Shown here in pieces: positions 1-8,515 of a DNA stretch of 64,000 nucleotides (position 1 is the first letter of the stretch; each line of letters opens with the position of its first letter). Origin of the DNA: Canis aureus. Lineage: Eukaryota > Chordata > Mammalia > Carnivora > Canidae. A program made the position numbers and the translations under genes. The stretch covers positions 6,146,574-6,210,573 of the forward strand of contig NC_135640.1 in NCBI RefSeq assembly GCF_053574225.1, written 5' to 3'. The notes beneath the pieces are model-generated. The model was not told the DNA's origin and ran no database searches. It worked only from the letters and a program-made list of their open reading frames with translations.

Positions 1-1464
1 TTGGATGTTACCCTTGATCCAATATGTCATTTGCAAATATCTTCTCCCATTCAGTTGGTTGCCTTTTAGTTTTGTTGATTGTTTCCTTTGCGATGCAGAA
101 GGTTTTATCTTGATAAATTTCCAATAATTTTTTTTTTGCTTTTGTTTTCCTAGCCTCCAGAGACATGTCTAGTAAGAAGTTGCTGTGGCCAAGATCAAAG
201 AGGTTGCTGTCTGTTTTCTCCTTTAGGATTTTAATGATTTCCTGTCTTACATTTAGGTCTCTCATCCATTTTGAATTTATTTTTGTGCATGGTGTAAAAG
301 AATGGTCCAATTTCATTTTTTTTTTCATGTAGCTGTCCAGTTTTCCCAGCACCGTTTGTTGAAGAGATTTTTTTTCCATTGGATATTCTGTCCTGTTTTG
401 TCAAAGATTAGTTGACCATTGACCATTGACCATTAGGGCCCATTTCTGGGTTCTCTATTCTGTTCCGTGGATCTATATGTCTGTTTTTGTGCCAGTACCA
501 CACTGTCTTCATGGTTACATGAAGCTTTGTAATATAGCTTGGAGTCCAGAATTGTGATGCCTCTAGCTTTGCTGTTTCTTTTCAAGATTGCTTTGGCTAT
601 TTGGTTTTGTGGTTCCATACACAGTCTAGATTGTTGTAGCTCTGTGAAAAATGCTGGTGTTATTTTGATTGGGATTGCATTGAATGTGTAGATTGGTTTG
701 GGTAGTATAGACACTTTAACAATATTTTTTCTTCCAATCCATGAGCATGGAATGTTTTTCCATTTCTTTGTGTCTTCAATTTCTTTCATAAGTGTTCTAC
801 AGTTTTCAGCATACAGATCCTTTACCTCTTTGGTTAGGTTTATTCGTAGGTATCTTATGGTTTTGGGTGCAATTGTAAATGGGATCAATTCCTTGATTTC
901 ACTTTCTACAGCTTCATTATTGGTGGATAGATATATAACAAATTTTGGTTCATGTGTTGATTTTGAATCTTGTGACTTGGTTGAATTCTCATATAAGTTC
1001 TAGTAATTTTTTTTAGTGGAGTCTTTTGGGTTTTCTTCATTGTCTGTGAAAAGTGAAAGTTGGACTTCTTCCTTGCTGATCTGGATGCCTTTTATTTCTT
1101 TTTGTTGTCTGATTGATGAACGTAGGAGTTCTAGTACTATGTTGACTAACAGTGATGAGAGTGGACATTGTTATTGTGTTTCTTACCTTAGGGAGAAAGT
1201 CTCTCAGGTTTTCCCCATTAAGGATGATACTAGTTGTGGGTCTTTTGTATTTGGTCTTTATGATGTGAAGTATGTTCCTTCTATCCCTACTTTCTTGAAG
1301 GTTTTTATAAAAAGGACGCTGTATTTTGTCAATGCTTTTTCTCAATCTATTGAGGAGATCATATAGTTTTTATCCTTTCTTTTAGTTATGTAGTGTATCA
1401 CATTGACTAATCTGTAGATATTGAACCACCTCTGCAACCCAGGAATAAATCCCACTTTGTTGAA
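1..1464 (-). mobile_element. L1 ORF2 3' half, antisense, decayed
   Basis: The minus strand translates in broken frames to the reverse transcriptase-to-C-terminus part of L1 ORF2. Residues 8-379 read as the C-terminal region (for example KMKLDHSFTPCTKINSKW and TKRQPTEWEKIFANDI), and 433-1345 hold the RT and thumb region, split by stops and frameshifts. The 3' end lies outside the window on the left. The 5' edge at about 1464 meets sense-strand L1 sequence, an inversion junction. Substitutions are moderate, so this is not one of the youngest canid L1s. No reading frame is functional. Confidence 0.9.
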
Positions 1465-1974
1465 GTGAATCAAAATAAGTAAAGTCACAAATGAAAGAAG
1501 AAAGATCACAACCAACACCACAGAAACACAAAAAATTGTAAGATAATATCATGAACAATTATATGCCAAGAAATTGAACAATTTGGAAGAAATGTATAAA
1601 TTCCTAGAAACACATAAACTACCAAAACTGAAACAGGAAGAAATAGAAAACTTGAACAGACCCATAACCAAAGAAATTGAATCAATTATCAAAAATCTCC
1701 CAAAAACAAGAGTCCAGAGACGATGGCTTCCCAGGGGAATTCTACCAAACATTTAAGAAGAATTAATACTTATTCTTCTGAAACTGTTCCAAAAAATAGT
1801 AATGGAAGGAAAACTTCCAAACTCATTCTATGAGGCTAGTGCTACATGGACCCCCAAACCAAAGAGCCCACTAAAAGGGAGAATTACAGATCAATATCCC
1901 TGATGAATATGGATGTAAAAATTCTCAACAAGATACTAGCTAGTCAAATTCAACAGTGCATTAAAAGAATGCGC
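1465..1974 (+). mobile_element. Inverted L1 ORF2 segment (palm/RT N-terminal part)
   Basis: The plus strand reads as the L1 ORF2 stretch just upstream of the adjoining antisense piece: NLEEMYKFLETHKLPKL and LNRPITKEIE (frame at 1574-1756), then out of frame through the segment that normally precedes the RT core, ending near IKR at about 1970. The antisense piece starts with the residues that should follow. The two pieces are therefore neighbours in L1 but opposite in orientation, as in 5'-inversion (twin-priming) products. Confidence 0.85.
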
Positions 1975-2232
1975 TGCTCTCCTGCTCCCTCCTTATCTCC
2001 CTGACTTCCCTCCACAAAAAGGAGTCCCTCCCCTTCCAGCACTGCAGCTTTTCTCTCCCTCATTTCATGGCTGCAAAATTCACATCTGCCATGTTCTTTC
2101 TCCAATTGTACAGATTGTTTTCTTAATCCTTGGACAATTTCTTAGTTGTTCAAAATGACTTGATGCTGATCTAGCTGTGTTTGAGGGACAAGGCAAGCTC
2201 GGGGTCCTTCTACTATTCCATCTTAACTAAGT
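1975..2232 (-). mobile_element. L1 5'-UTR-like fragment, antisense
   Basis: Read on the minus strand, this begins with a GATGGAATAGTAGAAGGACC-type start and continues with a CAGCTAGATCAGCATCAAGT-type stretch. It resembles the start of the carnivore L1 5' UTR, whose better copy lies at 40900-40965 (also antisense). ORF1 and the first part of ORF2 are missing between it and the inverted segment. It may belong to the same insertion after an internal deletion, or be a separate fragment. Confidence 0.55.
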
Positions 2233-2245
2233 AACTCCACTTTTT

Positions 2246-2258
2246 TTAAAAAAAGATT

Positions 2259-2289
<31 letters not shown>

Positions 2290-2437
2290 TTCATAAAAGA
2301 CACACAGAGAGGCAGAGACACAGGCAGAGGGAGAAGCAGGCTCCTCACAGGGAACCCAATGCAAGACTCTTTCCCGGGCCCTGGGATCACACCCTGAGCT
2401 GAAGGCAGACGCTCAACTATTGAGTCACCCAGGCCTT
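2246..2437 (-). mobile_element. SINEC (tRNA-derived canid SINE), antisense
   Basis: A T-rich tail with a run of ATTT units at the left is followed by the reverse complement of the SINE middle (GGCAGAGGGAGAAGCAGGCT) and the tRNA-like head ending near 2435. Several substitutions and an expanded (TTTA)n tail suggest moderate age. No clear TSD could be read. Confidence 0.85.
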
Positions 2438-3161
2438 TCAGTAATTCTATTTTTAATTTTTTAAGAAACCTCCATACTTTTTTCCATAGTGGCTACACTA
2501 ATTTACATTCCCATCTACAGTGCATGAGAGTTTCTTTTTCTCTGGGTCCTCACCAGCACTTGTTATCTCCAGTGTTTTTGACTTCAGCTATTCTGACAGG
2601 TGTAAAATGATATGTCTTTGTGATTTTAATTTCTCTGATGATTAGCGATGTTGAGCATTTTTTCATGTGTCTGTTGGTTGTATGTAAGCCTTTGGAAAAA
2701 TGTCTATTTAGGTCCTCTGCCCATTTTTAATTGGATTATTATTACTATTTTTTGGGTTGAGTTGTATAAATTCATAATGTATTTTGGATATTAGCCTGTT
2801 ATCAGATATATCATTCACAAATATCTTTTTCCATTCAATAGGTTGCCTTTTTGTTTTGTTGATGGTTTCCTTCACCGTACCAAAGTGTAATGTACTTTGC
2901 TGTGATTCCAATAGTTTTATTTTGTTTTTGTTTCCTTTGCCTTTGTAGACATATCTAGAAAAATATTTCTATGGTCAATGTCAAAAATATCACTGCCTAT
3001 GTTTGCTTCTAGGAATTTTGTGGTTCCAGGTCTCACCTTTAGGTCTTTAATCTATTTTGAATTTATTCTTGTGTATGGTAGAAGAGTTCCATTTTTATTC
3101 TTTTACATGTACCTGTTCAGTTTTCCCACCACAATGTGTTGGAGATTATCTTTTCCCATTG
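2438..3161 (-). mobile_element. Older L1, antisense, 3' part of ORF2 (left of NUMT)
   Basis: The minus strand carries the C-terminal end of L1 ORF2, for example KETINKTKRQPIEWKKIFVNDI within 2708-2911. It is more diverged than the L1s at 36118 and 61570. It stops at 3161 where mitochondrial DNA begins, and the same L1 resumes at 5805 at the next ORF2 position. This is one L1 interrupted by a NUMT. Confidence 0.88.
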
Positions 3162-3163
3162 TT

Positions 3164-3203
3164 ATGACATGAAAAATCATCATTGTATTTCAACTATAAG
3201 AAC
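3164..3203 (-). pseudogene. Partial mitochondrial tRNA-Glu (NUMT)
   Basis: The minus strand starts GTTCTTATAGTTGAAATACA and continues through the anticodon loop with TTC, then stops at the L1 junction. About 40 of the usual near-70 nucleotides remain; the T arm and acceptor 3' strand are missing. It lies just upstream of cytb on the opposite strand, as in vertebrate mitochondria. It cannot fold into a tRNA. Confidence 0.8.
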
Positions 3204-3207
3204 ATTA

Positions 3208-4351
3208 ATGACTAACATCCGAAAAACCCACCCATTAGCTAAAATTGTTAACAGCTCATTCATTGATCTCCCGCACCATCAAATATCTCAGCTTGATGAA
3301 ACTTCGGGTCCCTGCTTGGAGTGTGTCTGATTCTACAGATTCTAACAGGTTTATTTTTAGCCATACATTATACATCAGATACATCACATCAACAGCCTTC
3401 TCATCAGTTACTCACATCTGTCGAGACGTCAACTACGGTTGAATCATCTGTTATATACATGCAAACGGAGCCTCCATATTCTTTATCTGCCTTTTTATAC
3501 ACGTAGGATGAGGACTATACTATGGCTCTTATGTATTCATAGAAACATGAAATATTGGAATAATTCTCTTATTTGCAACTATAGCCACAGCATTCATAGG
3601 TTATGTCCTACCATGAAGACAAATATCCTTTTGAGGAGCAACTGTCATCACAAACCTACACTCAGCAATCCCCTACATCGGGACTAACCTGTTAGAATGA
3701 ATCTGAGGTGGCTTCTCAGTTGACAAAGCAACCCTAACACGATTCTTCACATTCCACTTCATTCTCCCATTCATTATCGCAGGACTAGCAATAGTCCATT
3801 TCCTATTTCTACACGAAACTGGATCCAATAACCCTTCAGGAATTTCATTTGACTCAGACAAAATCCCATTCCACCCTTACTATACAATCAAAGATATCCT
3901 AGGAGCCCTACTCTTAGTTCTAGTACTAATATCACTAGTTTTATTTACACCAGATCTATTAGGAGACCCGGACAACTACATCCCTGCAAACCCCTTCAAC
4001 ACTCCCCCACACATCAAGCCCAAATGATATTTCCTATTTGCCTACGCCATTCTACAATCAATCCCCAACAAACTAGGAGGTGTATTTGTCCTAATATTCT
4101 CTATCCTAATCCTAGCAATTATTCCCTTACTCCACACCTCCAAACAACACGGAATAATATTTCGTCCTCTTAGTCAATGCCTATTTTGATTACTAACAGC
4201 TGATCTACTCACACTAACATGAATTGGAGGGCAACCAGTAGAACATCCCTTTATTATTATCGGCCAAGTAGCCTCCATCCTATACTTTACTACCCTCTTA
4301 GTCCTGCTGCCAACTATCAGCATTATCAAAAACAATCTCCTAAAATGAAGA
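3208..4351 (+). pseudogene. MT-CYB: Cytochrome b pseudogene (NUMT)
   Basis: The mitochondrial gene encodes the respiratory complex III haem-binding subunit. This copy opens with ATG at 3208 (MTNIRKTHPLAKIV) and closes with TGA (Trp in mitochondria) and an AGA stop at 4349-4351, at the junction with tRNA-Thr as in mitochondria. It spans 1144 bases where the mammalian gene has about 1140. I see a 1-base loss near 3272 and a 5-base tandem duplication (CATCA twice, 3382-3391), which together explain the +4. Frame is lost early under either genetic code, and in the nuclear code many TGA codons stop it. It cannot make a protein. Confidence 0.93.
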
Positions 4352-4421
4352 GTCTTTATAGTATATTAATTATCTTGGTCTTGTAAACCAAAAATGGAGA
4401 CTAATCACCCTCCTTAAGACT
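4352..4421 (+). pseudogene. Mitochondrial tRNA-Thr copy (NUMT)
   Basis: A 70-base sequence beginning GTCTTTATAGTATA directly after the cytb AGA stop, with anticodon TGT in the CTTGTAA loop and a 3' end near CTTAAGACT that pairs with the start. Length and order match mitochondrial tRNA-Thr. It sits in nuclear DNA without a mitochondrial promoter, so it is treated as a relic. Confidence 0.88.
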
Positions 4422-4487
4422 CAAGGAAGAAGCACCAGCTCCACCATCAGCACCCAAATCTGAAATTCTTCTTAAACTATTCCCTGA
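4422..4487 (-). pseudogene. Mitochondrial tRNA-Pro copy (NUMT)
   Basis: The minus strand starts TCAGGGAATAGTTTAAG, carries anticodon TGG in TTTGGGTG and ends at the tRNA-Thr boundary. It marks the edge of the control region, as in vertebrate mitochondria. Several bases differ from the usual canid form, as expected of a decaying copy. Confidence 0.87.
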
Positions 4488-5498
4488 TAATAACCTCCTC
4501 TATTCATATATTGCAATAACCCTACTGTGCTATGTCAGTAAGTCCAAAAAAATTTTCCCTCCTACGTAGGCATGCATTACTGGTTTGCCTCATGCATATA
4601 AACATGTACATATTATTATTACTATTGCATATAGACATGAATTTTAATTCCTACCTAACTCCTATTTCCTAAGGGAATTACTTTACTGCATGTCACTTAG
4701 TCCAATAAGGGCTTAATCACCATGACTTGAGAAACCATCAATTCTTGCATGAAGTGTCCCTCTTCTCGCGCCGGCCCTATTTTCATGTGGGAGTTTCTAG
4801 CCGGAAACTATACCTGGCATCTGGTTCTTACTTCAGGGACATGTCTCCTCTTAATTCCAATCCTACTAATCCTCTCAAATGGGACATCTCAATGGACTAA
4901 TGACTAATCAGCCCATGATCACACATAACTGTGGTGTCATCCATTTGGTATCTTTATTTTTTGGGGGGAGAACTTGGTATCACTCAGCTATGACCGTAAC
5001 GGCCAGCGACTCAATCAAGTAACTTGTAGTCAGAGAATATGACCGTCAGGGTCCCGACGCAGTCAAGTAACTTGTAGCTGGGCTTATTCATTATCATTTA
5101 TCAACTTTGCTATTCAGTCAATGGTTACAGGACATACAGATTTACGTGCACACATACACACGTACACATGTATACACCTACTGCCTATACACAAGACATG
5201 AAATTAACTATACCAAACCCCGGGTACCCCCCATAAACTTATATTATTTACAATATACCTATTTGTGTCCAACCAAACCTCCAAAACAGGACTAAGTAAA
5301 TGTAACAGTCATAAGCCATGTCTAAATTTCATATGATTATATTATAACCCTAGTTAATTTAACAAAATAATTTCATACGCCTAAATCTGCAATCTATCTA
5401 TAGATAGGACTTCCTTGACTCCACCCCCTCCATTTAATTCACAAAAAAATTCAAACCCATATTCTCACAACACAATGTATAACACCATAAAAACACCT
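4488..5498 (+). other. Mitochondrial control region copy (NUMT D-loop)
   Basis: A 1011-base non-coding block between tRNA-Pro and tRNA-Phe. Conserved sequence blocks are recognisable: CSB1-like CAATGGTTACAGGACATA near 5118-5137, CSB2-like CAAACCCCGGGTACCCCCC at 5214-5232, and CSB3-like TCCAACCAAACCTCC at about 5268-5282. Only a few degenerate units of the canid ACGTACACGT-type 10-mer array remain (5142-5177). A roughly 49-base-period tandem duplication is present at 4990-5077. It has no expected function in the nucleus. Confidence 0.88.
4990..5077 (+). repeat. Two-copy tandem duplication in the NUMT control region
   Basis: Two related units both start ATGACCGT and end CAAGTAACTTGTAG: 4990-5029 and 5039-5077, period about 49. 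They differ at several bases in the middle, so the duplication is not recent. It could predate transfer (a lineage-specific mitochondrial feature) or have arisen in the nucleus. Confidence 0.8.
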
Positions 5499-5567
5499 GT
5501 TAATGTAGCTTAATAAATAAAACAAGGCACTAAGAATGCCAAGATGAGTCATAAGACTCCATAAATA
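5499..5567 (+). pseudogene. Mitochondrial tRNA-Phe copy (NUMT)
   Basis: It starts GTTAATGTAGCTTAATAAA, the usual mammalian tRNA-Phe beginning, and ends just before the 12S start CAAAGGTTT. Between the anticodon stem halves AGGCA and TGCCA the 7-base loop reads CTAAGAA, so the anticodon position shows AAG where tRNA-Phe should have GAA. This is a decayed copy. Confidence 0.85.
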
Positions 5568-5804
5568 CAAAGGTTTCGTCTTAGCCTTCCTATTAGTCCT
5601 TAGTAAGCTTACACATGCAATTCTCCACGCCCCAGTGAGAATGCCCTCAAAATCACTAACGATTTAAAGGAGCGGGTATCAAGCACACGCTAAAGTAGCT
5701 CATAACACCTTGCTAAGCCACACCTCCACGGGATACAGCAGTGATAAAAATTAAGTGATGAAAGGAAAGTTTGACTAAGCTATATTAAAGAGGGTTGGTA
5801 AATT
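5568..5804 (+). pseudogene. 5' part of mitochondrial 12S rRNA (NUMT)
   Basis: It starts CAAAGGTTTCGTCTTAGCC and includes the conserved GTAAGCTTACACATGCAA and CACGGGATACAGCAGTGA stretches. It breaks off after GGGTTGGTAAAT near 5804, where antisense L1 resumes. Only about the first quarter of 12S rRNA is present. Confidence 0.9.
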
Positions 5805-7000
5805 TAGGGCCATTTTTTGTCCTAGATTAATTGACCTTATAAATATGGGTCTATTCCTGGGCTGCCTATCCTATTCCATTTATCCATGTGTCTATTTTTG
5901 TGCCAATACCATATTGTTTTGATTACTACAGCTTTGTAGTATATCTTGAAATCTGGAATTGTGATATTCTGGCTTAGTTATTCTTTTTCAAGATTGCTTT
6001 GGTTATTTGGGGTTTTTTTCTGGTTTCATACAATTATTTATTCTAGTTCTGTGAAAACTGCTGTTTGTATTTTTATAGAGATTGAATCAAATCTGTAGGT
6101 TTTCCTTGAGTAGTATGGACATTTTAACAATATTAATTCTTCCAATCCATGAGCACAGAATGTCTTTCCACTTGTTTCATCTTCAATTTCTTTCATCAAT
6201 ATTTTATAGTTCTTGGAGTTTAAATATTTCACTTGCTTGGATATTTTACTATTTTTCTTAATTTCTCTTTCTTCATTATTAGTATATAGAAATGAAACAG
6301 ATTTTTTAAATTAATTTTGTATCCTATGACTTTACTGAATTCATTTATAAATTCAAGTATTTTTTGGTGGAGACTTTAGGGTTTTCCATGTAGTATTATA
6401 TCATCTGTAAATAGTGACAATTTTTCTTCTTCCTTTCCAATTTGGGTGTCTGTTATTTATTTTTCTTGTCTGATTTCTGTGATTAGGACTTCCAGTACTA
6501 TGTTGAATAAAAGTGGTAAGAGTATACTTCTTTGTCTTACTCCTGACTTTAGAAAAGAAGCTCTCTCTTTTTCACCATTGAGTATGATGTTCGTTGTTTT
6601 TCATATATGGAATTTATTATGTATAAGTGTGTATCCTATAAACCCACTTTGTTAAAAGTTTTTATCATGAATGGATGTTATATTTTGCCAAATGTTTTTT
6701 CTGCATCTATTGAAACAAACATAAGGGTTTATAATTTCCTGTTAATATCATGTATCATGTTGATTTATTTGCAAATATTGAACCACTTTGCATCCCTGGA
6801 ATGAATCCCATTTAATCATGGTGAATGATTTTTTAAAAAATATTGTTAGATTCAGTTTGCTAATATTTTATAGAGGACTTCTGCATTTGTGTTCAGAAAT
6901 ACTGGCCTGTAGTTTTCCCTTCTTCGTAGTGTCTTTATCTGGTTTTGGTATCAGTGTAAGGTTGAACTTGTAGAATGAATTTAAAAATTTTCCTTTTTCT

Positions 7001-7084
7001 TCCTCCTCCTCCTCCTCCTCCTCCTCCTCCTCCTCCTCCTCCTTCTTCTTCTTCTTCTTCTTCTTCTTCTTCTTCTTCTTCTTT
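7001..7084. repeat. (TCC)n followed by (TTC)n triplet tract
   Basis: About 42 bases of TCC repeat run directly into about 42 bases of TTC repeat, one uninterrupted pyrimidine strand inside the antisense L1. It likely grew from the short CT-rich run present in L1 at this position. It creates spurious poly-Pro/poly-Ser and poly-Glu/poly-Lys frames. Confidence 0.97.
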
Positions 7085-7133
7085 GAATAGTTTGAGAAGA
7101 ATAGGCATTTACTCTTCTTTAAATGTTTGGTAT

Positions 7134-7314
7134 GGGATCCCTGGGTGGCGCAGTGGTTTAGCGCCTGCCTTTGGCCCAGGGCGTGATCCTGGAGACCCGG
7201 GATCGAATCCCACATCGGGCTCCCTGCGTGGAGCCTGCTTCTTCCTCTGCCTATGTCCCTACCTCTCTCTCTGTGTGTGTGACTATCATAAATAAATTAA
7301 AAAAAATTTTTTTA
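7134..7314 (+). mobile_element. Young SINEC_Cf-type SINE inserted in L1
   Basis: A near-intact head (GGGATCCCTGGGTGGCGCAG), RNA polymerase III B-box-like GATCGAATCCC, a CT-rich stretch, then ATAAATTAAAAAAAA tail. It is flanked by a perfect 12-bp TSD AAATGTTTGGTA at 7121-7132 and 7315-7326. Few differences from the copy at 61143 point to recent insertion. Confidence 0.95.
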
Positions 7315-8515
7315 AAATGTTTGGTAGAATTCACCTGTGAAACCATCTGGTGTTAGACTTTTGTTTGTTGGGAATTTTTTGACTGCTGATTCAATTTTAT
7401 TACTACTAATCAGTGTGTTCAAATTTTCTTTCTTACTCTTATGGTTTTGAGAGGTTATATGTTTCTAGGAATTTATCATTTTTTCTAAGTTGTTCAGTTT
7501 GTTGGCATATAATTTTTATAACATTTTCTTATAATTCATTGTATTTCTGTGGTGTTGATTATTATTTCTCCTTCTTCACTTCTGATTTTATTCAAATCTT
7601 CTCCTTTCTTTCTTTTTGATGAGTCTAACTAAAGGTTTATCAATTTTGTTAATCTTTTCAAAGAACGAACTGTTTCATTGATCTCTTCTATTGTTATTGT
7701 TGCTTTTCTCTATTTCATTTATTTCTGCTCTAATTTTTATTATTCCCTTCCTTCTACTGACTTTGAGTTTTGCTTGTTCTTTTTATAGCTCCTTAAGACG
7801 AAAAGTTAAATTGCTTTTTTGAGACTTTTCTTGCTTCTTGATGTCGGCCTGTGTTGCTATAATCTTCCATCCCAAAATAGCTTTTGCTTTATCCCGAAGA
7901 TTTTTAAGCATTGTGTTTTCATTTTCATTTTTTCCATGTATTTTTTTTACCTCATGTTTGATTTCTTGGTTGACCCATGCATTGCTTAATAGCGTATTAC
8001 TTATTTTCCATGTATTTTTGTCCTTTCTAGAGTTTTTTCTTGTGATTAATTTCTAGTTTCATACCATTGTGGTCAGAAAAGATGCATGATATAATCCAAT
8101 CTTTTTGAATTGTTGAGACATTTTATGGACTAACATGTAATTCTGGAGAATGTTCCATGTGCACTCAAAAAGAATGTATATTCCACTGGTTTTGGATGAA
8201 ATGTCTTAATATGTCTGTTAAGTCTATTTGGTACAGTGTATCATCCAAAGTCACTGTTTCCTTGTTGATTTTCAGTCTGATGATCTATCCAATGATGTAA
8301 GTGGGGTATTATAAATCCTCTACCATTATTGTATTACCATCTGTTTCTTCCTTTTGTCTGTTAATAGTTGCTTTAAATACTTAAGTCCTCCCACAGCAGG
8401 TGCATAAATATATACAATTTTCTATATCCTCTTGTTGGATCAAACCCTTTATGATTACATAATGTCCTCTTTTGTCTCCTGTTACAGAGTCTATTGTAGA
8501 AATTTTAGAGTATTA

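Larger units (their letters stand above)
3162..5804 (+). other. NUMT: nuclear copy of mitochondrial tRNA-Glu to 12S rRNA
   Basis: A colinear 2.64-kb piece of canid-type mitochondrial DNA in mitochondrial gene order: partial tRNA-Glu, cytb, tRNA-Thr, tRNA-Pro, control region, tRNA-Phe and the first part of 12S rRNA. Its mitochondrial origin shows in TGA used for Trp, an AGA stop, and conserved sequence blocks. It is nuclear because antisense L1 ORF2 flanks both sides. There is no poly(A) and no TSD of retrotransposon type, which fits capture of DNA at a double-strand break. Frameshifts and tRNA changes show decay. Confidence 0.95.
5805..8515 (-). mobile_element. Older L1, antisense, ORF2 from middle to endonuclease (right of NUMT)
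   Basis: This continues the L1 cut by the NUMT. Broken minus-strand frames match ORF2: MKYLNSKNYKILMKEIEDE at 6232-6038, then RT, then endonuclease-domain sequence up to about 8515, where the element ends by 5' truncation. A triplet-repeat tract (7001-7084) and a SINE (7134-7314) lie inside. Many stops and indels make it fully inactive. Confidence 0.87.

Noticed and set aside
3208..4351. A functional nuclear cytochrome b gene
   Set aside because: Mitochondrial TGA and AGA codons, a frame-shifting deletion and a 5-base duplication rule out translation under either code.
4352..5567. Functional tRNA genes (Thr, Pro, Phe)
   Set aside because: They are mitochondrial-type tRNAs carried in a NUMT, without nuclear Pol III boxes, and tRNA-Phe has an altered anticodon position.
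6868..7295. Frames with long poly-Pro/poly-Ser and poly-Lys/poly-Glu runs
   Set aside because: Produced by the TCC/TTC triplet tract and the adjoining SINE, not by selection on a protein.
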